A stretch of DNA of 64,000 nucleotides from Picochlorum sp. 'celeri' (GCA_010909725.1 JAACMV010000007.1:1302001-1366000), one strand, 5' to 3'. Positions 10,717 through 23,716 are shown, counted from the first letter of the stretch. Program-made: numbers and translations. The notes: generated from the sequence alone by a model not told the origin.

Positions 10717-11108
10717 ATCGAGTATCTATAACATAAACTGTTGATAAATCTGGGCATTCGCACAAATGTCATGCAATTACAAAGAATCGCCCATGGGCGG
10801 ATTGATGTTACTTTTATGGATATATATGGCTCATATATCGATTTGTTCGCCCCATAGACCATTAAGAGTGCGAATATTCTAGAGCATTGCCATGTTTCGA
10901 CACAATCTTCCGGAGTGTACGATATCAAATGCGTCCCATCCAGTCACCCTGTTGATCGTACGCAAACGTACACGTGCTCCAGGGATTGTGGGTACCCAAT
11001 CTGCCCTGAGCAAATCGTCACAACATGACCCTCCTACACGCCACTGGCTCATAATTCAATTCATTATTGAAATTACACTATTCACAGCAATCAACTAAAT
11101 TAATAAAT
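10717..11108. other. Divergent intergenic region, malic-enzyme-like / glutamine synthetase
   Basis: 392 bases between two divergent starts, so both promoters should lie here. I see no gene, RNA or repeat in it. The in-frame ATG at 11067 ahead of glutamine synthetase would add 14 residues; the ATG at 11109 gives the usual start. Confidence 0.5.
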
Positions 11109-12527
11109 ATGTCTGAGAAATACGAATTGCCCCCAGTTTTCGGAACGTCGGAGACTGAACGGTCTCTTCTTGACCCTAGTTTGTTCAGTGATAGGTTCAA
11201 GGACCTCGACCAGGGAGGAAAATGCCTCGCCGAATACGTTTGGATTGGTGGAACAGGTATGTTGTAGTTTTAATACATGCATTCGTATGCTGTGGGTGCT
11301 GCGCCCGCGGTGCCCCTGCAAGACACTGTCCTTGTGGATCCACAAGTTCTGACCTTGTGGTATACGTGCAGGAGCCGATTTCCGCTGCAAAACAAGGTAT
11401 GTTATTCTTAACATTGGGTTCAAATATCCATGATGCGGTTTGCTGCGCGTCTAGGTCAAAAGTCGAGTCTTTTTGACCTCAGTACTAGGGCTCACTGCTA
11501 GGGCTAGGGTTTGTCCTTCTGACGAGTGCGCGTGATTGTCGTATGTAGGGTCTTGGCCAAAATGCCCTCATCCGTGGATGAGCTTCCTTCCTGGAATTAC
11601 GATGGATCGTCCACTGGACAGGCTCCAGGAGATGATTCAGAAGTATATCTGAAACCTGCTGCCATGTACATGGATCCTTTCAGACCAGGACCAAATATTT
11701 TGGTGCTGTGTGACTGTTATGAGCCCCCAAGGGTGAATGAGGATGGTTCTGTCGCCCCACCGGTGCCTATTCCAACCAACACTCGTTACCAGTGCAATGA
11801 GTTCATGGAGCAAGCCAAGGATCAGGAGCCTTGGTTTGGTATTGAGCAGGAGTACACTGTGTTGAACTCCAAGACCAAATGGCCTCTTGGATGGCCAAAC
11901 TGTGGGTTCCCAGGGCCACAAGGTCCATACTACTGTGCTGCAGGAGCAGGAGCTGCTATTGGTCGTGATTTGGTTGAATCTCACCTGAAAGCATGCGTGT
12001 ATGCCGGAATCAACATTTCAGGCATCAACGCCGAAGTCATGCCTTCTCAATGGGAATACCAGGTTGGTCCATGCACAGGTATTGCTGCAGGAGATCAAAT
12101 GATGATGTCCAGATTTATTCTTCTTCGCTTGGCAGAATTGTACAATGTGGAGGTGACGCTTGATCCAAAACCAATTCCCGGAGACTGGAATGGTGCTGGT
12201 GGCCATGTCAACTTTTCCAATAATGACACAAGGGCCCCAGAGGTTGGATGGGATAACATCCAGAAGCAGATTGAAAAGCTTGGAAAACGCCATGCTGTTC
12301 ATATTGCTGCATATGGAGAAGGAAATGAGCGTCGTTTGACTGGAAAGCATGAGACATCATCCATGAATGACTTCTCCTGGGGAGTTGCTAATCGTGGCTG
12401 CTCCATCAGAGTGGGCAGAATGGTTCCAGTTGACAAGTGTGGGTACTACGAGGACAGACGCCCAGCATCCAACCTGGATCCATATGTTGTGACTGGATTG
12501 CTTGTTGAGTCAGCATTGCTCAAGTAA
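11109..12527 (+). CDS. Glutamine synthetase, eukaryotic type II
   Basis: Three exons: 11109-11256, a 25-base microexon 11372-11396, and 11549-12527. Introns are 115 and 152 bases, both starting GTATGT. Splicing gives the family sequence [20 protein letters not shown] and a 383-aa protein. Landmarks: [18 protein letters not shown], metal-binding [50 protein letters not shown] and [14 protein letters not shown]. It condenses ammonium with glutamate using ATP, in an octamer or decamer. No transit peptide is visible, so a cytosolic form is likely. Each intron flanking the microexon carries a perfect inverted repeat. Skipping the microexon would shift the frame. Confidence 0.97.
11331..11346. repeat. 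16-base perfect palindrome in GS intron 1
   Basis: The sequence cttgtggatccacaag equals its own reverse complement. It lies upstream of the 25-base microexon and could form a hairpin in the pre-mRNA. Confidence 0.8.
11453..11479. repeat. Inverted repeat (9-bp stem) in GS intron 2
   Basis: aggtcaaaa at 11453-11461 pairs perfectly with ttttgacct at 11471-11479 across a 9-base loop. It lies downstream of the microexon. Just after it are three ctaggg units, the last in ctagggttt (11504-11512), which resembles a plant telo-box. Confidence 0.75.
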
Positions 12528-12791
12528 GCAACACATTGCTGAGAAATGTGTTGTTGTTGTTTCCAGATCAAGATTACTTGATCAAAAGTGTGTATATGTA
12601 TCTGGTCAGCGTCCCAGATTGATTGTGTGTGATTGCATCGTTGTTGTAGAGTTATTTTTTTCAACCCCCTCTTGTATCGCTACGTGAGGTTGTAACCAAG
12701 AACATTACAAGTGCTTACACTATCAAAAACAATAGCCATGAGAGCAGGTGCACTTGTTCTTTTGCATGAACATGAGTGAAAGACGACGGCA

Positions 12792-15273
<2,482 letters not shown>

Positions 15274-15812
15274 TGGATCGATATAACAGTTTATTATGAA
15301 CAATAAATCTTAAAAAATACCCCAAGAGCGCATCCAAAACAGAAGACTCTTCTGATCAATCACCCTCGTGACTGATGACCACATTTTCTTTCATTTCAAA
15401 CAAATACGTACTGTGGATCACCTGACATGTTGATACTTGTATATTTTTACTCTCTATATAATATTCTATTCTGGTATGTCGACGGGAGTACACACCTGCA
15501 GGTGTTTGAATGCACAAAGACGAGACGAGATGTCCTAATTCCTTTTCTAGAAACCTCCTCTGTTTGAACATACATCATATATATTCTTCATATGATTGAT
15601 TACACATGAATGTCTGGAAGAAGAAAGAAAGGCGAGAAAAAAGAAAAAAGCATCACATAAAAAACAACAACCATGAGCTATCAAAAATCAATGTACTACT
15701 ACAACCATGTCCATTAAAATAAAACTCGAGCGTCATTCATCATCACCACGAGCCGAATACCAATGCGTCACTGATATATATTTTCCTGCTATACGACTCA
15801 TCGCATGCTGTT
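15274..15812. other. Intergenic region, CDC48 promoter side / DUF3110 3' side
   Basis: 539 bases upstream of CDC48 and downstream of the DUF3110 gene, both on the minus strand. AT-rich; no domain-bearing frame, RNA gene or repeat recognised. Confidence 0.5.
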
Positions 15813-16760
15813 TTAGAATGAAGAGCTACTGCTGTTGCCTAATATTCGTTCCAACTCTTCCTTGACTGAATTCAATGAACTATTTGCCAATCTACTGTCC
15901 ACAATGTTGCTCACATTATCCACGTGGTTATCAAATGCAGAATCCACAATCGCCTCTTCAACTCCATCCATAGAATGCATGGCACTCTGGCTAATCATTG
16001 GTTCCTCCTCCAACACGCTAAACTCACCCCTCTGCAGGGCCAAGGCCCGCTCCCAGTCTGTCACAGACACATTCGACTCTGGAGGGATGAGCAACGAGCC
16101 TGACGGCTCTAATCTACACCGTGCATTATTCTCATCACACCATTCTGTAATGTCAACCCATGATGTCGAGTACACAGCTGGGTGGTGACGCAGGCTTGCC
16201 TCCAACAATGTAGCAAACCGCTGCGCATCCACCTCTGTGGAAAACGCCACCACCGTGTCGACATTCACCACATCCCCCTCTTCATATTCTACAGTCCTAA
16301 GGGTATAAATTCCTTCGGTTTCTTCACTCCCCATGCCGAACAAGATGACAAAACACTGCTTCTGAGATGACTCACGCTGCTGTGCAGCATGGGATGCATT
16401 GGACAAGTCCTGATGGAATGCAGCATTCTCCTTCATCTCTTCATCCGTCGTCGACGCTGCATCTTCATCATCCACACTGTTTGTATTATTGTTCATGTTA
16501 TTCATCATCATCATCATTTGCTGCTCAATCTGCACCAACTCTTGCTGAGTCTTGTGCAACATGCCTCCATCCACCTCACTCTCATCCCCTCCTTCTCTCC
16601 TCGACGCCGCCAATCTTCCGTGACGACCCCGTACTGGCGTCGACAGACCATGATGCTGCTGAGGCATCGGAATCCCGACGCATACTCTACTACTGGGATT
16701 GACAATGCCTGCACCATTCCCAAGACAATGGTGATGCGGTACTCCCACTGCAAACACCAT
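15813..16760 (-). CDS. DUF3110-domain protein, probably plastid-targeted
   Basis: 315-aa frame starting ATG at 16760. Residues from about 135 match DUF3110 of cyanobacteria and plastid-bearing eukaryotes: CFVILFGMGSEETEGIYTL, VVAFSTEVDAQRFATLLEA, CRLEPSGSLLIPPESNVSVTDWE. The first 130 residues are low-complexity, with HHH, a run of Met and an Asn stretch, as expected for an unconserved targeting and linker region. The function of DUF3110 is not established. The C-terminus ends in a run of Ser. A further 5' exon is possible, because an AG precedes the ATG closely, but I could not choose one. Confidence 0.8.
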   Translation of the reverse strand: MVFAVGVPHHHCLGNGAGIVNPSSRVCVGIPMPQQHHGLSTPVRGRHGRLAASRREGGDESEVDGGMLHKTQQELVQIEQQMMMMMNNMNNNTNSVDDEDAASTTDEEMKENAAFHQDLSNASHAAQQRESSQKQCFVILFGMGSEETEGIYTLRTVEYEEGDVVNVDTVVAFSTEVDAQRFATLLEASLRHHPAVYSTSWVDITEWCDENNARCRLEPSGSLLIPPESNVSVTDWERALALQRGEFSVLEEEPMISQSAMHSMDGVEEAIVDSAFDNHVDNVSNIVDSRLANSSLNSVKEELERILGNSSSSSF

Positions 16761-17312
16761 TCTGTTGCTTCTAATGTAAAATATCCTGCTATCAATGGAT
16801 TATATACCGATTCAATCCCCTGGAGAAATGAAAAGAATACTACCACAAGAGAATTTCCGTCGTCCACATCCACCGGTCCACACGTGACTCAACGGATACA
16901 ATTCCGACACTCCAGATAGTCCTACAACATGTATAATAATTCAAATAGTTAGAATTGTACCCCCAAATCCATCCAACAATGACTGTAGTAGGGGTCTGTG
17001 ATTCTGGTCGGAGAATCGACGTCGCCGCGGCTCTTCTGTACACCAGGCATTCCCCAAGTATCTATACATCGCATTAACCCAACATACCTAGTATAAAATG
17101 AATACGTAATATTATTAGTTTAGGTGGATGGGTGTCCAAGGCCTTTGTTGGGATTCCTGTGGACATTGGCAAAAGATAAGGCTGACTGGATCTGTCGAGA
17201 AGAAGCGCTCTTTTTTAATACATCTATTTAGTGACAAGTCAGGTCTACACGCACGACGTGGACTTGTTTCAATCCACACCGACGCTGTACACGAATCTAT
17301 TCAACAATTACA
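16761..17312. other. Divergent intergenic region, DUF3110 / MSI4-like
   Basis: 552 bases between two divergent starts. The minus strand has an ATG at 17050 and GT-AG pairs that might provide an extra 5' exon for the DUF3110 gene, but none gives a convincing continuous protein. Otherwise nothing recognised. Confidence 0.45.
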
Positions 17313-18692
17313 ATGTCTCCGTCAACAGTAGACTATCATCAACATCAATATGAATCATGGAAGCGATTGGTGCCGTATCTGTATGATTGGTTTGCAAATC
17401 ATTCCCTTGTATGGCCTTCCTTGTCGTGTTGCTGGGGTCCACGCCCTGACAATCTGATGGATACGGTGCAAGAAAACAAGAATAAAAGCCATTCGGGTGG
17501 GCGGGTGATGCCGACGCATCGGGCAGGGTCCTGGTCTCATGCTGGTATGTTGCATGATTCTGGTGCTGTGTTGTATCTCTCAGAGCAGACGGATGGTAGC
17601 GTTATGAACACTCTGGTGATGGCGTACTTGGATGTTCCTAAGAAAAGGAGTCAGTATGGGGGGGCTGTGGCGAATGGGGGTCCTGCGCAGCAGTTGCATG
17701 TGGCAAAGACTATTTTGCATCCTGGAGAGGTGAACAAGGTGGTGGATATTCCTCAGTATCCTGGGGTGGTGGTGACGCACTCGGATGCGCCAGAGGTGTA
17801 TGTGTGGAATATGAATACGCAGCCTGATAGAGTGGCGTCACCAAAGGATATGAAGGCGTCTGTGGCGGATGTTGTGTTGGTGGGGCATGCAGAGAATGCA
17901 GAGTTTGCGCTCGGGAGGAGTGATGTCAAACCTTTAGTGGCGAGTGGAGGAAAGGATAGGAATGTGTTGGTGTGGAATATAGATAATGTACCCATGGGGG
18001 GACATGGGACGACGCTGTCGCCGGATACGGTGCTTGAGGGGCATGAGGATACTGTAGAGGATGTGACATTCAAGCCAGGGTCGTGCGTTGAGGTGGCATC
18101 CGTGGCGGATGACTCGGCATTGATTTTATGGGATACCAGGCAGATGAAATCCACGGCTATCGTTCGTCATGCGCATGGGAAGAATAAAGATGTCCACTGC
18201 TGTGATTGGAGTGCACTCACACCAACCAGATTGGTGACTGGAGCTCAGGATGGCAGTGTCCATGTGTGGGATACAAGAAAATTGGAGTCGCCTGTGCTTG
18301 TATTGCAGCATCATACGCAAGCTGTTATGAATGTAGCATGGAGTCCTCATACCAAGGATGTGTTTGCCACTGGGTCTGATGATGGGTTGGTCTGTCTGTG
18401 GGATGTGTCTCGAGGGGGCTCTGGTCAGCAGAAGAATATTCCAGTGCCGGATGAATTGTTGCTGCAGCATGCAGGGCATCAGACGTCGGTGGTTGATTTC
18501 TGCTGGAATCCAGATGAGCCATGGACCATCATGTCGGCATCAGTGGATTCGTCGACAGGAAAGGGTGGTGGTACGCTACAGACGTGGAAAGTGTCGGATT
18601 TGGTGTACAAGTCAGAGGAGCAGCTCATGTCCGAATTAGAACCATATCGTGATTATATTGTTAGTGGCGATGAGTCTCAATTGCCAAAATGA
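17313..18692 (+). CDS. MSI4/FVE-type WD40 histone-binding protein (RBBP4/7 family)
   Basis: 459-aa single-exon CDS with an ATG at 17313. The N-terminal helix and following block (YESWKRLVPYLYDWFANHSL, VWPSLSCCWGP, LYLSEQTDGS) are typical of the plant MSI4/FVE branch rather than MSI1. WD repeats follow: HPGEVNKV, GHAENAEFALG, GGKDRNVLVWNID, HEDTVEDVTFKP, SALILWDTR, GSVHVWDTRK, GSDDGLVCLWDV. RBBP4-like proteins bind histone H3/H4 in deacetylase, chromatin assembly and Polycomb complexes. The stop codon overlaps the ATG of the DUF819 gene in the sequence ATGA. Confidence 0.9.
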   Translation: MSPSTVDYHQHQYESWKRLVPYLYDWFANHSLVWPSLSCCWGPRPDNLMDTVQENKNKSHSGGRVMPTHRAGSWSHAGMLHDSGAVLYLSEQTDGSVMNTLVMAYLDVPKKRSQYGGAVANGGPAQQLHVAKTILHPGEVNKVVDIPQYPGVVVTHSDAPEVYVWNMNTQPDRVASPKDMKASVADVVLVGHAENAEFALGRSDVKPLVASGGKDRNVLVWNIDNVPMGGHGTTLSPDTVLEGHEDTVEDVTFKPGSCVEVASVADDSALILWDTRQMKSTAIVRHAHGKNKDVHCCDWSALTPTRLVTGAQDGSVHVWDTRKLESPVLVLQHHTQAVMNVAWSPHTKDVFATGSDDGLVCLWDVSRGGSGQQKNIPVPDELLLQHAGHQTSVVDFCWNPDEPWTIMSASVDSSTGKGGGTLQTWKVSDLVYKSEEQLMSELEPYRDYIVSGDESQLPK

Positions 18693-20038
18693 ATAGATTG
18701 TGTAAGAAAGGGATGCACTGTGTGAAGGTGAAAAAATCCAGAGTTTCTTCTGGGGCGATGGAATGCCGAAGGTTTCTGCAACCTAGACGAAGAAAATACA
18801 TGTGTGATGGATCGTCGATTGAGACGGTGAATATGCCAAGCACTGTTGCACGAGACGGGTTGGTGGTGGTTGAGACAGCGGACCCACTGACGACCTGGAT
18901 GGCGTTAAGTGTATGTACGGCTCTCACATTGCATATGGAGCGGCACTCACGGATAGGAGCGTTCTTGTCGAGTCCTCTACTAGCCATTCTACTGTCATTT
19001 GTTGCTTCTGGTGTGTTGCATGTGCTCCCTGTGGGTACTAGTTCTGTGTACTCTGCTGTGTCTACATGGCTGCTGCCTCTGGGCGTGGCCATGTATGTGT
19101 TGGAGGTTGATGTTTCAAAAGTTTTTACCAAGGAAATGTCGACCATGCTGTTGGCATTTGTGCTTGGGGCGTTTGGAACGATTGTTGGGACGATTGTGTC
19201 TTGTCTAGTTTTTTTAGAGCATCTAGGGATTGATGGTCCTCACGTAGCTTCGGCGCTATGTGCGAGTTATATTGGGGGTTCCGTAAACTTTGCTGCAGTC
19301 ATAGGTGGCCTTGGTACAGTGCGGGCAGAAACGATTCCGACTGCAATGTCTGTTGACAATCTGGTCATGTGCCTGTATATTGCTTGTTTGATGTTTCTCT
19401 CGTATTTTGTGTCTGATGAGGAGGAGAAGCAACAGCAGACCACGAATGAATCCTGTGATACTGCAGAAAATACGGCATCTTCGTACAGCCTGGCAACAGC
19501 GATCGCGACAGGACTTGTATCCACACGCATTGCATTCACATGTGCAACATGGTTGGGCATGCCAGCCCTTGGGCTTGCTCTCGTGTCCCTTGTGGCCTGC
19601 CTTGCCGCCCCATTATCTTCTTTTATTCGCTCTACATTGAACATTCAAACAACCAAGGATACTAGTGGAGTATTTGGTGGCTCAACGAGCCTTGCGGGTG
19701 TCTTGATGACTCTATTCTTTTGTACTATTGGAGCTCAGGCTGGACAAATCAGCATGGGCAAGGAATCACTGTTTCTTTTTGCTTTCATCACATTGCAATT
19801 AACTGTTCAACTGCTTGTATCATTAGGACTTGGTAAGGTATGCGGTGTACCGCTAAGAACAATGTTGATTGCGTGTAATGCCAACGTCGGCGGTGCAGCA
19901 ACAGCTGTTGGCATGGCTGTGAGTAAGAAATGGAAAGACTTGTTCCAACCAGCTTTACTAGCGGCATCTTTTGGCTACGTCATAGCCAACGCGTGTGGAT
20001 TTGCCATGTCAATATGTATTAAAAAGTATATTATTTAA
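18689..20038 (+). CDS. DUF819 multi-pass membrane protein
   Basis: Open frame of 449 aa. The first ATG (18689) overlaps the preceding stop by four bases, but an ATG at 18758 or later may be the true start; the basic, uncharged-acid-poor first 45 residues look like an organellar targeting peptide. About ten hydrophobic segments follow, with the DUF819 signatures LLPLGVAMYVLEVDV, SALCASYIGGSVNFAAV and NANVGGAATAVGMA. Plant members of DUF819 are predicted plastid proteins; bacterial ones are unstudied transporters. No substrate can be given. Its stop codon interlocks with that of SRP68 on the other strand. Confidence 0.8.
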   Translation: MNRLCKKGMHCVKVKKSRVSSGAMECRRFLQPRRRKYMCDGSSIETVNMPSTVARDGLVVVETADPLTTWMALSVCTALTLHMERHSRIGAFLSSPLLAILLSFVASGVLHVLPVGTSSVYSAVSTWLLPLGVAMYVLEVDVSKVFTKEMSTMLLAFVLGAFGTIVGTIVSCLVFLEHLGIDGPHVASALCASYIGGSVNFAAVIGGLGTVRAETIPTAMSVDNLVMCLYIACLMFLSYFVSDEEEKQQQTTNESCDTAENTASSYSLATAIATGLVSTRIAFTCATWLGMPALGLALVSLVACLAAPLSSFIRSTLNIQTTKDTSGVFGGSTSLAGVLMTLFFCTIGAQAGQISMGKESLFLFAFITLQLTVQLLVSLGLGKVCGVPLRTMLIACNANVGGAATAVGMAVSKKWKDLFQPALLAASFGYVIANACGFAMSICIKKYII

Positions 20039-21998
20039 GACCATCCGAATATACGAGAAACAACACTGCCTGTACTGGTTGGCTGCTTGACAACCCTATG
20101 GTCCAATGAGGGTGGCTCAATGCCCATCAGCGCAGTATCAAGAATGATTGGGCGTACTGGAAGGTATGGAATGGCGGGCGGAATTCGAGATATTTTCCCT
20201 GGACCGTTCCCATCTCCAGCAAATGATGTCCACGATTCGAGTTGATCAACCATGGTATCTGCATCCTTCCTTGATGATGAGGGTCCACCCTCCTGGAGAG
20301 ACATGGATCCGACTGCATGGGATGCCGTCTGCGCCTGTTGCAGATCTATTCCTCGATACTCTGCGACGCACACCAATTGAAATGCTTTTGATTTAACCGA
20401 TACATCGCCCATACGTTTCTTCGCAGCGTCATCAACATTCACACATTCGTCAATCTGGTCCACAGCAGTAGCACAGCGTTTTTGTGTTCTTTCAAACAGA
20501 GCATATGCTTCTGCAAACATTGAATCGCCCAGATATTTGTGCGCAATATAATAGCATCTAAAAGCCTGGAACTGTGCAATCTGTGCAGCGCATTCATCCA
20601 TCAGTACTTCGCCCTGTGCACCTCCACTCTCTGCTGCCAAGTCATTTAACGTGGTCACATTGGCAATAAGAGTCTCGTAGATTCTGACCAACTCCTCCGG
20701 TCGAGCTGGTTTTTCGCTCTTGTCTTTCAACTTTGAAGGTACTAATCTCCGTTTAAGAGCCCTGTCTAATCTACTCTGAATCACCGTTGCCAGCAGACTA
20801 TTTCTCCTGATTGTCCACTCTTGTTCCAACCCATGGGCAGCCATCTCCAATGCCTTGAGCTCCATTTGCTGTTCCTCCGACATTGTGCCGAGCTGGGAGG
20901 CAGACTTGGCCGCACTTCTAACATCCATATACCCATTCACCACTTGATCATACATTTGTATCATTGAATCGACACTGTCGTCCTGTTCCTTGTCCGACTT
21001 GTCCAGAAATGCTGCTGTGGACTCCTCCAATGCAGAAGCAAGTTGCATGGCTGTCACCACTTTCACCTTGCACCGCTCCTCGCGAACTGGGTACGTCTCC
21101 CCATTCCACTCAATCTCAGATACTGCTCCAGAATCCTTCGCTGCGGCATTCTCGGCCGCAAGCTCCTGCAGCTTGGAGGCAAGCGTCCCAGACCCCTCCA
21201 CATGCATGGGCACAGACTTGCCTCCCAATTTATACTCACAAAACCGAGCAGACGGCTCCACCTGATCCAATAAATGACGAATACTCACTCGCTGATCATA
21301 ATCACTCACTTTGAAAAGCTCGCTCAACAATGAGCTCGATTTCTGAAAATGAGACAGAGCAGTATCCCAGTCCCGTCCCTTTTCCAAATACATGGTACCA
21401 ATCATCCAAGCACAGTACGCCTCTGCCTCCAAATTCGATCGCGTATCACACCTCTGCGACACAATCGAAGCCATCTCCTTGGCATGAACAGCAGCCTTGG
21501 TGATCCTTCGAATCATATGATGCCGCTTTTGAGGAGCATTACTTTGTTCCACCTCGTTCTTCAAATCCATGGCATACGCCCAGGCCCTCTCCGCCGACAC
21601 AAGCGGTATATGAAGCAATCTGCATATTCATAAGACTGTAAAAAGCTCCAAAACACCCGATATCGCAGGCGATTTGATACCGTACCGTTCATCGTGAATC
21701 ATGTCAGCTGTAAGCGTCTTTTTCTGATATCTACCCCTTCCATGCAAGAATTTCATCCCTTTATAGATTCTATGTAATCTTCTAGCACAGTATTGCCTAC
21801 AGTACGCACATAATATGATTTATACTGTAAGATCAGCCCATGGCCTGCGTCGAATGGCGGTGGACAGTACCTGTATCGTGTATACTCAGAATGCTTCAAT
21901 CCATGAATCGATTGTGATTGTTGAATGATTTTTAGCACAGGAAATGCCATTGGCTGGAGCTCGATGGCACCTTCTGCCTCTGGAACAGCATCGCCCAT
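20035..21998 (-). CDS. SRP68: SRP68, signal recognition particle 68 kDa subunit
   Basis: Three exons read on the minus strand: 21998-21871, 21796-21686 and 21619-20035, with introns of 74 and 66 bases. The long frame alone begins with TTG and lacks the N-terminus; splicing restores the RNA-binding start QSIHGLKHSEYTRYRQYCAR, RIYKGMKFLHGRGRYQKK and LLHIPLVSAERAWAYAMDLK. The product is 607 aa, close to animal SRP68. SRP68 binds 7SL RNA and SRP72 in the S domain of the particle that targets nascent secretory proteins to the ER. The C-terminal region is helical; the extreme C-terminus (SVVSRIFGWS) is Ser/Gly-rich. Confidence 0.93.
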
Positions 21999-22064
21999 GA
22001 CTCTTGCTTTCCGTCACAATTCAGCCACAAAAATGCACTCGTTCGAGTCTTTCAAAAATATAAA

Positions 22065-23381
22065 TTAATTATCTATGAGAGAATCATACATTTGGGAGTA
22101 CAAGGCGACTTCATCATCTGTTCGAATGTATTCGTCCAATTCAGAGTCTGCAAAATCATTAGCTTCACAGGATGATTTCGTATGCTGATCGACAATATCT
22201 GCATCATCTCTCATATCTATTACTGCTGTATGATGTTCTCGACAAGGCACAATATCGTGGGGACGGGAGTCTAGGTGTCCATCTTGGCCTTGTTGTTTCA
22301 GTAACAGTCCTGGTGGTGACCCTGTCGATGGCAAATTTGTCACCCGGATGATAATAGCAGCGTACGAGAAGACATTCGATAGCGTGATATTGTCACTGAA
22401 TGACAAATATTCAGAATAAGAGAGTAATCGCTGCTTAACATCGTGCACCTTCTTCCGTAGAGCACTGTGGCTGGTTCCAATGGCATGTGCTGCCAGTTCT
22501 AAACCAACATGAATTCCATTCATTTCCATGGCAGCAATGATTGATGCCCCTGCAAGAGTTAGTGGATGGGGTGCTCGTTCGTCTCGTTTCATCATCCAGT
22601 CATGCACCAGCTCTGCATCATGCAGGAGTGCATCTCCAGGCCAATGCCAGGTCGGATCATCCCTGGTGAGCTGCAGGGTCTCCAACAGCTTTGGCAGCAA
22701 AACCTTGGCGTCCATCCTGGGTATTTCTAATTTCAACATAGCCGCTGCCGCTCTATAATACCTACCAATCAAAAAGACGCTCAGTCCAGTCGCCGCCGTC
22801 ACATCCAGCAGAGTGAGGGGTAATCTATTCAAACGAATGGCAATGTACAGTGAGGATGCCACTATCAAATCCCTCCTCCAAGACCCCTTCAACGCCTCTG
22901 ATAACTGCGTCGCATGCACCTCAGCCTGGTGTATGATGGTCGGAGACACAGACAGGCTATTACCAAGAGACTTTAGCAATTTCTTCAGAGGGATGGAAGG
23001 GTCGTATGGCTGTGCTCTTTGGACAGCATGCCTGGCCCTAGCACTCTGCATGGTCCATGCTCCTACACCCGCTCCAGAATCCTTCATCTCCACAAACACA
23101 CCCTCTGGATTCCCATACTGATCGAACGATACGGAAGGTACGAGATTATCATCATCTCCATGCCTGGCGCGACCAGATGCCCCGCTCACTGCGCCACAGG
23201 CCTCACAAACCAACATTCCATGGACATAGTCCATCCAGACGGTGTCTTGTCCTCCACATGCAGAGCACCCTCCTCCTTGCTCCCGAGAGTTCTCACCATT
23301 CCATGTATTTCCCTCAGCCTTTGAAGTATCCACTGGAGTATTCCTTTGTCGTTTCTTCTGTCCACTGCGAGTGCCACCCAT
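22065..23381 (-). CDS. BRF1-like TFIIB-family factor (RNA polymerase III initiation)
   Basis: 438 aa from the first ATG at 23381 (the frame opens earlier with TTG). A TFIIB zinc ribbon CSACGG...VCEACGAV lies at about 40-65, followed by two cyclin-like folds: YDPSIPLKKLLKSLGNSL to LLDVTAATGLSVFLIGRYY, and LPKLLETLQL to VGLELAAHAIGTSHSALRKK. The tail DSELDEYIRTDDEVALYSQM resembles the Brf1 homology block that binds TBP and TFIIIB partners, which TFIIB and BRF2 lack. It is shorter than most BRF1 proteins, which usually have a longer acidic C-terminus. A plant-specific TFIIB relative is the main alternative. Confidence 0.75.
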   Translation of the reverse strand: MGGTRSGQKKRQRNTPVDTSKAEGNTWNGENSREQGGGCSACGGQDTVWMDYVHGMLVCEACGAVSGASGRARHGDDDNLVPSVSFDQYGNPEGVFVEMKDSGAGVGAWTMQSARARHAVQRAQPYDPSIPLKKLLKSLGNSLSVSPTIIHQAEVHATQLSEALKGSWRRDLIVASSLYIAIRLNRLPLTLLDVTAATGLSVFLIGRYYRAAAAMLKLEIPRMDAKVLLPKLLETLQLTRDDPTWHWPGDALLHDAELVHDWMMKRDERAPHPLTLAGASIIAAMEMNGIHVGLELAAHAIGTSHSALRKKVHDVKQRLLSYSEYLSFSDNITLSNVFSYAAIIIRVTNLPSTGSPPGLLLKQQGQDGHLDSRPHDIVPCREHHTAVIDMRDDADIVDQHTKSSCEANDFADSELDEYIRTDDEVALYSQMYDSLIDN

Positions 23382-23716
23382 GTGGCAATGGAGTAATACC
23401 AAACAATTTTTTCTCTCTCCAACCTAATACGTGACGAGGTTGTTCTAGGTATACCCTTTATTGTTATTCCATAATTTCTATCGATATATGTACATCCTTT
23501 TTTATCAAGTCTACAGCGATTTATTTTTCAAAACGTGCAGAAATTCCTTAAAGAAAACAATAGAAACATTTCCTCCTTCAAATGGATACTGGCGTCATCA
23601 ACCAGCCGAGAATTACATTTATTATAGAACAAAACTACCACCTAATATATAATAGTAATATAGGAACAAACAACATTCCTGTTTCATTCGAATCACAGAC
23701 GAAAAAAAAAGCAAGC
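23382..23716. other. Divergent intergenic region, BRF1-like / P5CR
   Basis: 335 AT-rich bases between two divergent starts. No domain-bearing frame or RNA gene seen. A polyA run (9 bases) lies just before the P5CR start. Confidence 0.5.
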
